From Cycas panzhihuaensis (Eukaryota > Cycadophyta), in contig CM041465.1 of the NCBI GenBank assembly GCA_023213395.1, positions 110,739,741 through 110,803,740 on the forward strand: DNA of 64,000 nt, in the 5' to 3' direction. Position numbers and translations under genes: made by a program. Under the pieces are notes generated by a model. It had not been told where the DNA came from, searched no databases, and saw only the letters and a program-made list of their open reading frames with translations. Positions 33,939 through 46,639 of the stretch are shown here, piece after piece. Position 1 is the first letter of the stretch; each line of letters begins with the position of its first letter.

Positions 33939-35109
33939 TGAATTAGAGCAATATCTAGCATTCTTACTCACTTATCAACATTACATTTTAGCACTAAAAA
34001 ATCACTTCAAGTAAGAACTCTAAAGACACTTTAAGAAAGTACTCTAAAAGCACTCAAAGTAAGCATATTATTTTTAGTTATACATGTACATTATTTTTCA
34101 TCATCTTATACCTATTTATACACTTACTAAGGTTGAGATACCTTGGTCGATAGAATGTCATGCCATAAAGGAGGTGTGGGTTTCAAGTTGGGACTAGACT
34201 AAAATGAAATATTAGCGAGGTGTGGTTAGCCATACCATTGTGCCTCAATCAGGGATTATCCTGATAACCAATAGTGAAAACTAAAATTTTAATATAAGAT
34301 TAAAATATACTCAATCTAATATCTATCATAACTATCAGTATGTATGTACCACTATTTGGAGGAGGTATATAGATGCTCATTGGTCAACTAGACGAGGATT
34401 GGTAGTACCTAGGCTCTATTTTGATTTAGAATTCATTATTAAGTATAGTTCTGGATATAACACGTGAAGGCTAACTTAATTCTACTAAAAGCCTAGGCAT
34501 CCCTTCAACAACCTCAACTACATGTTAAATATAATTTAGAGGTGATTGGGTTAATTAGGCACCTTACATTTGAGTTTCAAGTTGTGTATACCCAATGATT
34601 TCAACTTCTACATTGTCCTATAATCTTATATATTGATCACTTACTTATTTGTAAAAAGTGATCCATAGTATAATCATAATCATAGTGCTTCCCATATTCC
34701 TACTACATCAGGTTAATATTTGTCATAAGTGTTAATGGCCAATTTTCATCATAGTACTTCTCATGTTCCTACTTCATCAAGTTAATATTTTCCACAAGTG
34801 TTAGGGGCTAATTCTCATCATAGTGCTTCTCATATTCCTACTACATCAAGTTAATATTTACCAGAAGTGTTAGTGGTCAATTTTCATCATAGTGCTTCTC
34901 ATATTCCTACTGCATTAGGTTAATATTTATCACAAGTCTTGGTGACTTTTCTCTAAGTTTCTCCCTTCATCTTTAAGCAACTATTCTCACTTCTTCTTCC
35001 TTCTACTATACTACTTCATTGCATCTCCCATTTGTAAACAATGATTAGTCATTTATTGCCATCACTTTTATAGTCCCTTGTTTATTTTTCCCCTTCTCAA
35101 AAGACACTA
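33939..35109 (+). other. Leader of copia B
   Basis: Starts with TGAATTAGAGC (33939-33949) and contains the 69-bp repeats at 34678-34953. It ends with a pyrimidine-rich stretch before the gag ATG at 35110. No protein is supported. Confidence 0.5.
34678..34953 (+). repeat. 69-bp tandem repeat, four copies (block B)
   Basis: Starts of the CATAGTGCTTCTCATAT-type unit lie near 34678, 34747, 34816 and 34885, each 69 bases apart, with the same unit and copy number as block A. Confidence 0.9.
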
Positions 35110-37700
35110 TGTCTTCATAGTTCAAGCAAAATGTAAATTACATTCTTAAAAGAAAAAAGAATTGGCATATGTGATTCACTGGTGTAAAAAATGCTATAAA
35201 GTATGAAGGTCTTTAGAGAAATCACGTACAACTTATACCATTTGTTATTGCTATAGCTACCACAATTGCTTCTACAGGAGGCACTCTAATTTCTCCCACT
35301 GAAGCTGTAACCAAATGCCAATGGGAACTTGATGATGATAAAATCCATGCATGGATACTTCTTATCACTAATTATTCCTTATATAATATCATTGATGAAG
35401 TTGTACATGATACAACATGGAAAGTTCTTGAAGTTCTTAAGAAGAACTTTGACACTAAATCAGACTTAGAATTTGTTCACTTAGTACTCAAGATGAATAA
35501 ATTAAAATTGTAGAAAGGATATGTAAGTGAGATAATCAATCTCCTTCGTCCAATCAAGTAAGACATTAATAAAGATTTAAAAACTCAACGTATTACATGG
35601 GCTTTCTTGATTCAGTCATGTCTCCATATCCCAGATTATAAAAATCTATTGGGAAGTCTTCAATCTAGTAGAACTTTGAAGTTCTTACTGATAAATTCAT
35701 TGAATTTGATAAGACCTTTGATACCAACTTTTCTACTACATTAGATCCAATTGATGTTGCTTTTGAAGTAGAAGAAAATCTTTTTTTTATACCAAAAATC
35801 AAGGTCAATACTCTCACAAAGGTGGTAATTCTCATGGAAGAGGTAGAAGTAGACAACAAGGATAACATCCTCTTAGTCAACAGGCTCCTCAACTCTAGCA
35901 AAAATAGTCTGAAGGCTAAGGCCAAAATAATCGACATAGACCTAGATCCAATAATCAAAGATAATCCAACTAGCCCAATACTTCTAATGGGACTATAAAT
36001 TAAATAATTGTATGTTAAAGGTATAATGGAAAAAGACACCATGTTAAAAATTATAGAACTACCACCGATAAACTACCAAGCTATCAACAATGCCATGGTG
36101 CATATAATATTGATAATACTTATTTTGAAGATGATTTTGGTGGAACATAATTTGCTCATACACACCTTTAAAGAATTGGGACCACTTCATCAAATATTGT
36201 TGATATATCCACTAAGTATATTGAGGCTCATTATGGCTATGCTTATTTACTTTTACCTTTACCGCTTGGAGTTATAAATAGTGCCACCTCAAATACTTCA
36301 TCTTGGATCATGGATATTAAAGCAACATAACATATGACTTGTCATCATCAGTTCTTTTAGGATTTTGATTTTGAAGTTTATGGTGTTATATACATGGCTA
36401 GTAAATCATCTCAACCAATCAAAGAACTTAGAACTATTTGCCTAAAACTCCTAGGCTTTTTAGATTTTATCCTTGTTGATGTTTTATATATTCCTACTTT
36501 GAAGTAGATCTTTCTCTCCCTTTCTACTCTTGTCTCTCATGGATTTGATCTAAGTGTAACTATATTTAATCAAACTCTATATGTCATTCACCCTGCTTTA
36601 AATATTGTGGTTATGACCAAAATTCTTAATGGTAAAATTTTTCACCTAACTAGCTCACCATCTTCTGAAACTAACTATGTTAATAATGACTCTGCTTTTA
36701 CTACAACCCTAACTCCTTAAAAGTTATCCCAAGCAACCCTCTGGCATGATTATATGGTCCATATCAAAATTGATCATTTAAGATAACTACATAGCACTCT
36801 TCATGGTATGGCTAGGCTCTCCTTCAAGCCCTTCAAATGTAAAATATGTATCATTGCCAAATCTTAAAGATAACCCTTTCCTCATAGTCAGAGGAAATCT
36901 TGCTAACCTTTGCATCTTATACACTCAAATATATGCAGTCTTATGAATATCCCTTGTCTTAAATAGAAGTGGTACTATATTGCTATCATTGATGATTTTA
37001 TCAAGAAAGTATGGGTTGCTTTTCTTGCAAAGAATATTGAAGCCTTTTCTATGTTTTAAGCTTTCAAGGCTCATATGGAAAATGAATTTGGATTCAAGAT
37101 CCAAATGATTAGGACTAAAAATAGTAACCTATAATGAGTTTAAATCATATGTACATTACCGTGGGATTAATCATTAGACCACTATTACAGATACACCTCA
37201 TCAAAATGGAGTTGTCAAGTACATGAAGAGGACCATCATAAACATGACTCATGCTACACTGGTACATAAGAATTTCTCTATCCATCTTTGGGTTGAGGCT
37301 ATCTAGACTGGCATGTATTATATCAGCACTATTAGTCCCTCTAAGCTCAACCCCTCTCTACATGAAATGTGGTATGGATAAATTCCCTCTATTTCCCACT
37401 TTAAAAAAATTGGCTCTACTTATTATGCTCACATTTTAGTGGAACATAAAAATAAGCTACAAGATAAAGCCCTTAAGGGAACCTTTATTAGATACCTTAT
37501 GGACAGAAAAGGATACAAGGTTTTTCTACCTTCATAATACAAAATCATCATCACTAGAGATGTTATTTTTGTAGAGATTAAAGATCAATTACCTAGACTT
37601 GACTCCAAGATACATTCATACTGATTTAATGATGCTATTGAATTTGATGTCCAAATTCTAAAATTTATAGGAAGACATGCTCAACAGTTACTCAAAATCT
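35110..37700 (+). pseudogene. Ty1/copia gag-protease-integrase of block B
   Basis: Gag from ATG 35110 keeps a segment lost from copy A (TNYSLYNI before the DTTWKV motif) and reads FDTKSDLEFVHLVLKMN and TWAFLIQSCLH. The protease active site reads IMDIKAT, with a damaged DTGA motif. Integrase includes FIKKVWVAFLAKNIEAFSM; the residue that should be the catalytic Glu is Lys (VVKYMKR at about 37210-37230, where copy A has VVECMNK). The Asp in the HLDICG-like position reads Asn (HSNICS). Many stops are TAG. Confidence 0.75.
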
Positions 37701-39630
37701 TGGAATCTGATAATAAAGCCTAAGAGGATATAAGTTATGACTCCTAACTAATGTGTACACATCTAGAACTATCATTTGAGAATAACCAAGTTGACAAAGG
37801 TAAAGCCATAGTAGAAGGACCACCTTCTCTAACATCAATAGATGGCCCATCCTCTCCAGCATCATCAACTTCCTCTGTGTCAAACATTTTACATGATCCT
37901 ATTTAGGATAAAAATAAGGACCAAAAGTCTATGGAAATAAAAACCTCATTCTTAACTCAAGGTTTTCATGAAGCCTACCAACTACACAAGGACATAAAAC
38001 CAGATGAGGTAGGCAAACCTGGCATTAAAAATGCCCATAAAGCAAGGATGCATGAATCACTTTCTATTGAGCTTGAACCATTAGAATTGCACCTTACTAT
38101 TAAAAGCATGTAGCTTAGAGAAATACAATAAATGGAGAGTATTAATCTCTTATTAAGAACTATACATTGGAGCTTGTTGATCTACCACTTGGAAGAATGG
38201 TAGTTCAAAATAAATAGGTCTTCAAAAATAAATATAGATCAAATGTCACCTAAGAGAAGCATAAGGTAAGGTAGGTAGCAAAAGGATTTACTCAAAGGGA
38301 AGGCATCGACTACACTAAAATATTTGTTCATACAACTAAGTGGCCTATAATTAGAACTCTTTAGCCTTAGCTACTCAACAGGATTGGAAAATTCAGCAAC
38401 TCAATATTAAGAAAGCATTTCTTAATGGGGACCTTAAAGAAGAAATTTACATGGCTCAGTTAGAAGGATACGAGATTGTAAACTAGGAGCATAAGCTTTG
38501 CAGTCTCAGGAAGTTCTTGTACATCCTAAAACAATCCCTTCATTCTTAGTTTACCAAGTTCTCTAAAAAAATGAGACAACTTAGATATAAGGTTTGTGAC
38601 TATCAAGATATTGATGCAACACTATTTATTAAACACCAAAATGATAAAGTCACTTACCTCTTAATCTTTGTGGATGATATGCTAATAATAGAGAATAGTA
38701 AATAGGTAATTAGCCAGTTGAAGAAGGACCTTCCTAAAACTTTTAAATTATCTAACCTCGGGTTGATGAAATATTGCTTGGGAATTGAAGTAACTCAAAA
38801 GAATGGCAAAATCTTTCTCTCTTAAGAAAAATATATCAATGATCTTATAAAAAAATTTTAGTTGGAAGGTGCTTGGCTAGTGGCTACACCTATGGAACCT
38901 AATGTTAAACTCTCAGCTGATAGTGATACTAGGGAGGAAGATGTTACACTCTACAAGTAACTTGTAGGTAGTCTCTTCTATACTACCAACACAAGGCTAG
39001 ATATTACACACTCTATTGATATTCTTATAAGATTTATGACAAATCTTAAGTAGAATCATTGGAAAGCTATAATACGAGTGTTGAGGTACCTAAAGATGAT
39101 TAATAAATATGGTCTATTGTATGAAACCAATGAAAAATTTAAAATTTATGCATACATAGACTCAAATTTTACTAGAGATAAAGATATCAAAATATCTATG
39201 CCTAGGTATATAACATTTCTTAAAATAATGCCAATATCATAGAGATCCAAATAGCATAAGATAGTCACAAACTCAACTACCAAAGTTGAATATATTATTC
39301 CATCTAAGATAAGCAAGGGGGTGATATGGCTTAGAAAATTATTGAATAAATTAAATTCCACCCCAACAAGTTTGATTAGCTTATATGTAGATAATTAATC
39401 TACAATCCAAATGGCTAAAAATCTTGTATTCCATAATTATATCAAACATATAAGTACAAAAATCCACATGATTAGAGAACTAGTTTATGATGAAATAATT
39501 CAACTATAGTACTTCCCTACAGTAGATCAAGTGGCTGATATCTTCACTAAACCACTAAAGAAGGTGAAGTTTGAATAACTATGAAGGCAACTCGGCCTTA
39601 GGGCTTCCATATCTAACTGATTGAAGGAGA
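37701..39630 (+). pseudogene. Copia B linker, reverse transcriptase and RNase H
   Basis: The linker is Ser/Pro-rich (PPSLTS, SSPASSTSSVSN at about 37820-37890) and leads into an open stretch at 37931-38113. RT reads FTQREGIDYTKIF, then AFLNGDLKEEIYMAQLEGYE with the Gln intact, and LIFVDDMLI at about 38665-38682. KYCLGIEVTQKNGKIFL and TPMEPNVKLSADSD follow. RNase H shows KYGLLYE, the YIDSN stretch and VADIFTKPLKKVKFE near 39530. Better preserved than copy A, but still full of stops. Confidence 0.75.
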
Positions 39631-40449
39631 TGATAATAGGACCATCATACTCTATCTCATTTGTGAAAACCCCCTATGGGTTCAGAAGGACAAGAGTAAG
39701 TCTCTACTTTATCCCATTCGTGAAAACCCCCTATGGGTGTGAAAGGATAAGGGTTGTATTATTTTAGAAAATTAGAACCTATGAAAACTTAAAAGGGTAT
39801 GGGGGATGACCAAATACTATATGGAGACTCAATAGATTTCAGCTATAAAATTCATTATATTGATTAGCTATCTAACTTCATTTAATGAGTTATTTGAGCT
39901 AGGTTAGTAGACTAGAAAATATATGGATTTTCTTCCCCATGATGGTTTCCTACAAGAGTGTCATAGTAGTTTGCTTTATAAGAGTCTCAAATAAAGACCT
40001 CATAGGATAGAATAAAATGGGATAAAATAACCTTCTACTATTAAGGGAAAAATTGAAATAAGTTAATGTCACAAGGTTATTACATTAGTTGATTATTTCT
40101 AAAAAGGGATTTAAGTGAACTTTAAATTAGATAACTTCAGTAAATGAACTTTCATATGCATTATATATAATTTCATTTCACCTAACTCTAATGCTCCATC
40201 TCTTAATATAAAAGTAAAAGCTCAATGGAGGAGGCTCATTCTTACCTCCTCATTTTATGAGAGCTACTCTCTTTATCTTAAGTTTGTTTTGCTCCTATGC
40301 TTGCCTTTGTATTTAATGGATGGAGATGAAGGATAGATCCACTCTTTTTAGGTTCCTTCAATCTTACTAATAATGTAACCACAAATGTTGTTTCTTCCTC
40401 TTCCTCTTTAGTTTATTCTTTGTTATAACTACCCGCTAATATTTTCCCT
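39631..40449 (+). other. Downstream region of copia B
   Basis: Matches 27431-28249: GGAGATGATAATAGGACC after pol, the CCCCTATGGGT-type short repeats and a TATA-like CTTAATATAAAAG near 40201. No coding sequence is supported. Confidence 0.35.
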
Positions 40450-41991
40450 CTCTAAAAATCTATTCTCCTTTAAGGACACTGATAGGGATAGTATCCTAAT
40501 TACCCATAATGGTAACATATATCAAATGATCTATAAGCATTGGTGAAATGTCTAGGTCTTCCATAGTTAAAACATATTGTAGAGCCTCTAACTTATATAT
40601 ATCCTCTATTATCTTGATAACGACCATGAACATAACCCCTAGAATTTGGAGTTCATCTCCTTCTACACAACTAACTTTATCCCTGAGGTCCTAAGTTTAG
40701 CTTAGAAGCAAAGGCATCTTCTAGTTTTGTTGAGTCTTCATACCACTTATTTCTTTATTCCTGCCTTAGCAATATTCTAGTCAACTCATCAAGTGTCATT
40801 GTATCAATTTGATTATTACTTATGATGGTATTGATGGTTACATCAAAAGGTTTTGGTAGTTTACTAGCTACCATCTAAAGAAGTTCTGGTTCAGGAAGAG
40901 TTTCTATAGCTCTTAGAATCATTTCTAAGTGAGGTGATCTTGTGCATGAAATCAATCACTACTTCATGTTCCTTCATACGTAACTTATATAACTCTTCTT
41001 TTAAGGCAAATATTTGAGCTTTATTATTCTGACCAAAAAGGTTTTCAAAACACTTCTAAATAGCTAAAGTGGAGTTTAGTTTTTCTACATACACCAAGAG
41101 AGAGTCAGAAATAGACAATCCAAGAATGATCACTCCCATATTATCTCTTTAAAGCCAATTAGGCAATGTTGTACTTGCATCATCTAGTTTGGTTTCTATG
41201 GTAAGAGTAATGTTCCAAGTATTTCTAGCCCTAAGAAGAGTTTTAACTTTTATTTTTTAGATATGGTAATTAATGTATATGAGTTTATCTTACTTAGACA
41301 GTCCATAGATTAGTGCAACAATTATTAATAATGAGAAAGGAACCTAAATAGGCTTGATTATATAGATGTACAAATTTTTATACAAAACCCTAGGTGTATA
41401 GACTTAGACAAAAGATACCTTAAAAGACAGGTATTTTCACCCTCAATATAAATCTGGTGTCAGTTTTTGAAAACACCCTTTTAATTTGAAGAAATCTGCC
41501 TTGAAAACTTGGATGGGCGACTAGGGTTTAAACCTATTTTTGCTTAAAACTTTTAAAATACTCCACAAAACTAGATGAAATTGGAATCAAACTCTTAGTA
41601 CTAGAGAAATAAGGATTTTGTGATAGTTTTTACCTATTTTAGGTGTGATTTCAGCTTAAATCAATTGTACTTCCTCTAAACCCATGCAAACTAGTTTTCC
41701 TTCAATATAGGCCTTGAAATGGCTTCAAATGACTTCAAGATAGTTGAGAATGTTGATGAGTGAGTTCAAATCTATCTACCCATAAAATTTCATTACATTA
41801 TAATAACTTCAAAATTTTGGTATCCGTACGGTTTATGTATAGTTCCATACATAGGCAATTAATGTAGTATTTTCATACAAGAGAGTCTTTTAGACTTGTC
41901 TTCTGCTTGACCCCTTGAATTGGTCTTCAATCAGTTAAGACTTCTTCCTTTGGATGAGAAGTTGGACCTCCTATGATACCATGTTGATTTA
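40450..41991 (-). pseudogene. Antisense copia gag fragment and leader in block B
   Basis: Matches the antisense fragment of block A. On the minus strand, copia Gag words are readable around 41150-40700 (SISDSLLVYVE, LFGQNNKAQIFALKEELYKL, LRMKEHEVVIDFM, TLDELTRILL-like), followed upstream by an AT-rich leader. The primer site TGGTATCATAGGAGGT lies at 41991-41976. No pol domains accompany it. Confidence 0.55.
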
Positions 41992-42288
41992 ATTTAAAGA
42001 AGTAGAAGGCTGATGAGTAAAACTAAACCATTCCTTATTAAGGAGATGATCTCTTAAATATACAAGGATACTTGTAACCATTATGATAGGTTTTAAAACT
42101 AACTTCTAAGGACACATCACATGTCGCATTCACATATGTGAGATATATAATTAAGGGTTTATTAATGATCCTTTGTAATGCCTAGATAAAACATTACCTC
42201 TAATAGAAGAGTTGCAATAAGGAAGATTCAAAGGCTTATATTACAAAAGGAGAATAGCATAACCGCAAGAAGGTATGAATACTTAATA
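41992..42288 (-). repeat. LTR of the antisense copia fragment, block B
   Basis: Plus orientation TGTTGATTTAATTT ... ACTTAATA; equivalent to 29698-30004. The right end has lost the CA dinucleotide by one transition. Confidence 0.5.
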
Positions 42289-42385
42289 ATAATTACAAAC
42301 TATAAAGGATATAATTACTAAATTAGGAGTGTCAATCCTTATATTAATAATGTTTAAGTGGTGGAAAGTGGGGTACTTCCAGTAA

Positions 42386-43860
42386 TTGGTATTAAATCAA
42401 ATTAAAAAACTAGTTCTTAGAGCCATAAAAGATATGGGAGTAGACCCCATAGTCCCAATGATGGTTTTTAGAACAACTTTATATAGAATTATTGTAGATG
42501 GATGCTCAAGAGTAAATGTACTACCTGAATCCTCATCAATAGCCTTAGGAAGGCATAATGTGGTTGCCCTAAATTATTCCATTAGATTAGCTAATCAATT
42601 ACAAGTAAGGCCCATGGGAACACTAATGAATTCCTAGTAATAGTTGCAAAAGTAACTATATTATTAGATTTTATAGTAGTTTGAATGTAAGATTAGAGAA
42701 AGACTTATTCAATCTTGTTAGTAAGGCCTTAGTTATTGGCTACAAAGGTAATCCAAGATTAGGGGAGACATACATTCACTCTTCCAGTAGGAGAGAAGAC
42801 AATGATATTTCCCTTATGCTCATATGGGCCAAAGATAGAAAAGATTGAAGACAAAGATAGAGCCTCATCCACAATAGCAACTACAGAATCTATAATAAGT
42901 CTTTATTTTGAAATAACTTTTCAAATACAACTAGTGTTTCCAAATAGCCCTTCATCATCCTACATGTTAAACTAGCTATATAATCCCTAAGAAGAGACAA
43001 AACTAGCTTCATGTTATCATGTGGAGTATTGCATAGATTCTTCAAAAACAGAGAATAAGGAAAAAACACAAGTAAAGTAATCTTAAATAGAAAAGAATAT
43101 ATAAGGAAAAAATACTTCAATAGTTTGTGAACTACCTAAATATAATGGTGACCTAGAATAAGCAAAAAATCATCTGCAACAATGTATTAAAATAATGAAG
43201 AGTAAATAGTAGCAACAATTGTGGTATCTTATGTTTCCTTATTCTTTGATAGGACAAGCCCAGATTTGGTATGATACATATGCATAAAATTTCAATTCCT
43301 AGTAAGAAATGAGTAAAACTTTTTGAATAAGATTCTAAAAGAATGAAGTTCCCTAATTTCAAAATGGGGATAATCTATATTTACATGTGCAAAGGTGTAT
43401 TAAAAAATAGACAGCACAAGAAATTCAAGAAAAAGATTAGACTCAATATTGGGAGGCAACATTCAAAGGAATTACTTTTGTCTAGTATAATTCTTGTGAA
43501 AGAATAAAACAGATAGAATGGGATGCGATATTAGAAAATTTTTATTAAACTTTCATGTATTATAGTCCAAATGAATACATTCAAAGAATTTTATAAAAAT
43601 TAAAGGAAAGAACCCTAGAAAAAGAAGAGCATTATTTTTAGATTGAAATTAAAGAGGGAATTTTGTAGGAATAGCAAATCATTCTACCCAATTATTTTAA
43701 ATTGGAATATGGAGATCGTAGCATAGATATCATGCCAGGGTACACATTAAATCCATATGGCAAAGTAGTACAAGGGGAAAAATTGAAGATGAAGGAAATC
43801 GACATTAGGATAGAAGAGTAACCCTAGATGATCACCTTGGGTGATTACTAGAAGGAGGAA
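42386..43860 (+). pseudogene. G2 protease and linker
   Basis: An open stretch at 42386-42637 reads IKDMGVDPIVPMMVF, then IIVDGCSRVNVLPE, the retropepsin active site in the V-D-G form, then ALGRHNVVALNYSIRLANQL. It continues near 42730 with RPWLLATKVI and HTFTLPVGEKTMIFPL, the usual end of a plant gypsy protease. From about 42900 to 43850 the frame is hard to follow; words such as KMKE and IRIEE near 43780-43820 suggest the start of the RT approach. Confidence 0.6.
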
Positions 43861-44790
43861 ATAATGTAACAAGCTACCTCATTATGCTTAGAATATAAGG
43901 TCATGTTTGCCTGGTCCTATAAGGAATTAAGAGGTATTCCACTAGAGTTGGGTGAGTATAAAATCAATTTTATAGGAGCTAAACTAGTAAGGCAAAGGTC
44001 ATACTATATATATCCAAAGTACAAGGAGTAATTTAAAGCCAAGTTTGATAAGTTATTAGAAGAATATTATATTTTTGAAGTTAAAAATAATAAATGAGTA
44101 AGTCCCATTATAGTTATCTCAAAGAAAAATGGGAAGCTTAGAGTTTACATTGAGTATAAAGCCTTAAACAAGGCCATTAAAAAGGATCAGTTTCCAATTC
44201 CTTTCATGAAGGATATTCTAGAAAAAGTGGTAGGACATGATGTGTACTCATTTATTGATGGATTTAATAGGTATAATCAGGTCTAGATTACACCATAAAA
44301 CCAATTAAAGATAACCTTCATCACAAAACATAATACATATGTATTTAGAGTAATGCCATTTGGATTAATGAATGCCTCTACAATGTTCTAGAGAGTAATT
44401 CTAAATATCTTCAAACAAATGATAGGAAAAAAAGTCGAGGTATTTTAGGATGATTAGACACTATTTACTTTATTAAAAGATCATCTTGGTTGTTTATGTT
44501 TAATGCTTGAAGCATGTAGAAAGAATAATTTATATTTGAATCCTATAAAATGTACTTTCATGGTGCTATTTAGGACTTTACTGGGCCATATGGTGATAAA
44601 GAATGCACTGCTCACATATCTAAATAAGGCATTGATGATTTTAAATTTCCTAGTGCCACAAACATTAAGGTAGGTTAAAGGGTTTTTAGGGATTATAGGG
44701 TACCATTGAAAGTTCATAAAAAAATATGCTTAAATAGTTAAGCCCTTAGAAATTCTATTAAGAAAGAAGATTGAATGGTAATGGTAGCTA
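43861..44790 (+). pseudogene. G2 reverse transcriptase
   Basis: Starts with VMFAWSYKELRGIPLELGEY (43903-43955). Then come KFDKLLEE, SPIIVISKKNGKLRVYIEY, DQFPIPFMKDILEKVVGHDV, YSFIDGFNRYNQV (about 44245-44285), TYVFRVMPFGLMNASTMF and the catalytic region VEVF-stop-DD at about 44438-44456. Both Asp are kept, but the residue before them is a TAG stop. It ends with VKGFLGIIGYH and KFIKKYA. Most of it lies in one frame. Confidence 0.75.
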
Positions 44791-45290
44791 CAACAGTAGT
44801 TGGTGTTTAAATTGTTAAAAACGAAGATAGCCCAAGCACCAATCCTTAGATTTCTAGATTGGGATAAACCCTTTCATGTGCATGTAGATGCCTCTTTGTT
44901 TACTATTGGACATATATTGACATATCCTAAATATAATAAAATTGTTCTATTAATCTATTTTACAAGCCAAAAACTAATAGAGGCTAAACAAAATTATTTA
45001 GTGATAGAACTGAAAGGGTTGGGCATGGTATATACTATCTAAAAATCCATACACTATTTACTAGCTAACCTATTTATTTTTTATGTAGATCATCAGGCCC
45101 TTTAGTATTTAATTAATAAGCCTGTAGTCCAAGGAAGAATCAATAGGTGGCTCATGTTATTCTAGGAATTTAGTTTCAAGATCATCATCAAGAAAGATAT
45201 TAAGTATACAATTCTAGACTTATTATCAAGAGAAGTGCATGGCAAGCCAACAATAGGAATCTAAGATGCTTTTTTGGATGTGGAATTATT
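44791..45290 (+). pseudogene. G2 RNase H
   Basis: An open stretch at 44800-45042 reads FKLLKTKIAQAPILRFLDWD, FHVHVDASLFTIG (catalytic Asp kept), IYFTSQKLIEAKQNYLVIEL and LGMVYTI. It continues with HYLLANLFIFYVDHQAL and RINRWLMLFQEFSFKIIIKK, ending in LLSREVHGKPTIGI near 45255. Confidence 0.75.
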
Positions 45291-46600
45291 CTCTATCTAA
45301 GTAGTGCCTAAATGGTATAAGGACATAACATTATATTTGACAACGGGACAAATATTGCTAGGGATAGAGCATGTCGAACGACAAAGCTTCATTAGGAACA
45401 TTTTCTACTTCTAGCTAATCTAAGGGATGTTATATAGGATGAGACCTGATCAAGTCCTAAGGAGATGTATAATAGAGCATGAAGTAGAAGTTGTCATCAG
45501 AGAAGCCTATAAAGGAGCTATAATAAGACATCAAGGTATTGAATCGATAAGTAAGAAATTTTTATTGGTAAGACTTTAGTGGCCTACAATTTTTAAACAC
45601 ATACAAAAATGGGATTTTAGCTGTGACGTATGCTAGCGAGTGGGGAAGCTAGCAAAGAATCATTTTATACCCCTGTGTCCCATATTAGTTCAAGCTCCAT
45701 TTAAAAAATTAGGACTAGATTTTGTTAGACCTGTCATTCCACTAGTCAGGCATACAAACATAAGATACATTCTCATTGCAATTGATTTTTTAATAAAATA
45801 GACCAAAGTAAAAGTAATAAGGTTGTGCAATACTCAGAGTACATCCCAGTGCTTATACGAAATAATAATTATTTGGTTTGGCTACCCATTAAAAATTATT
45901 TCTAACCAGGGAAGTAACTCCTTTAATGAAATAATGAAATATCTTATATAGGAATTTTTTATTCAACTTTGAAAGTCTTCCCCATATTATTCATGAGTAA
46001 ATAGGTAAGTGAAAAGCATAAATAAAATTATAAAACTAGAATTATCTAAAATCTATAATTAAGGACAAATGGACTAGGTAAAGCAACTACATTCTGTTTT
46101 ATGGTCTAATAGGATAACAATAAAAAAACCTCACAAACAAACTCCATTCTAATTGGTCTATGGATTAGAGGCTACACTTCCTTTAGAATTCTAGATAGAA
46201 AGTTTGAGAGTGGCATCTGAGTTATGGATGTTTGAGGATGATTCATAGAACCAACAATACGTAGATTTAATAAAACTAAATGAAAAATAAGAAAGGACCT
46301 TATGGGAACTAAAAGAAAAAAAGATGAGATGGAAAGTATGGTGTGATCAATATCTCAAAGTTCCACAGTTTTTAGAAGGAGATCTTATTCTTCTTTATGA
46401 TAGTAGGTTTTATACAAAACCTAGAAAATTAAAGTTACGGTGGCTTGGTTTATATAAGATGGATCAAATATGATTGAATGGACTAGATGGAATAGTGTAA
46501 TTTTAATAACTCGATGGAACACTACTAGAAAAACCAGTTAATGAAAGTCAACTAAAATGATTTATAGTAAGTTTAAAAAAAGAAAAAAGAAAAATAAAAG
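45291..46600 (+). pseudogene. G2 integrase
   Basis: A zinc-binding HHCC module: HQGIESISKKFLL at about 45530, then CDVC near 45625. Core: LGLDFVRPVIP keeps the first Asp at 45718; the second Asp is Asn (IISNQGSNSFNEI at about 45900) and the Glu is Lys (VKSINKIIKL at about 46013). The C-terminal part follows with LVYGLEATLPLEF, ELWMFEDDS, CDQYLKVPQFLEGDLILLYDSR and LRWLGLYKM, a degraded GPY-like module. Confidence 0.75.
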
Positions 46601-46639
46601 GGAGGACAAAAACCATGGGAATAAAATTTCCTTTATGAT

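Larger units (their letters stand above)
33502..42416 (+). mobile_element. Composite block B
   Basis: The uninterrupted relative of block A: LTR-B, leader with 69-bp repeats, copia gag-pol (35110-39620), downstream region, antisense copia gag fragment with LTR, and terminal sequence ending AAAAAACTAGTT. After it a different gypsy protease begins, whereas block A is followed by the chromovirus. Confidence 0.6.
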
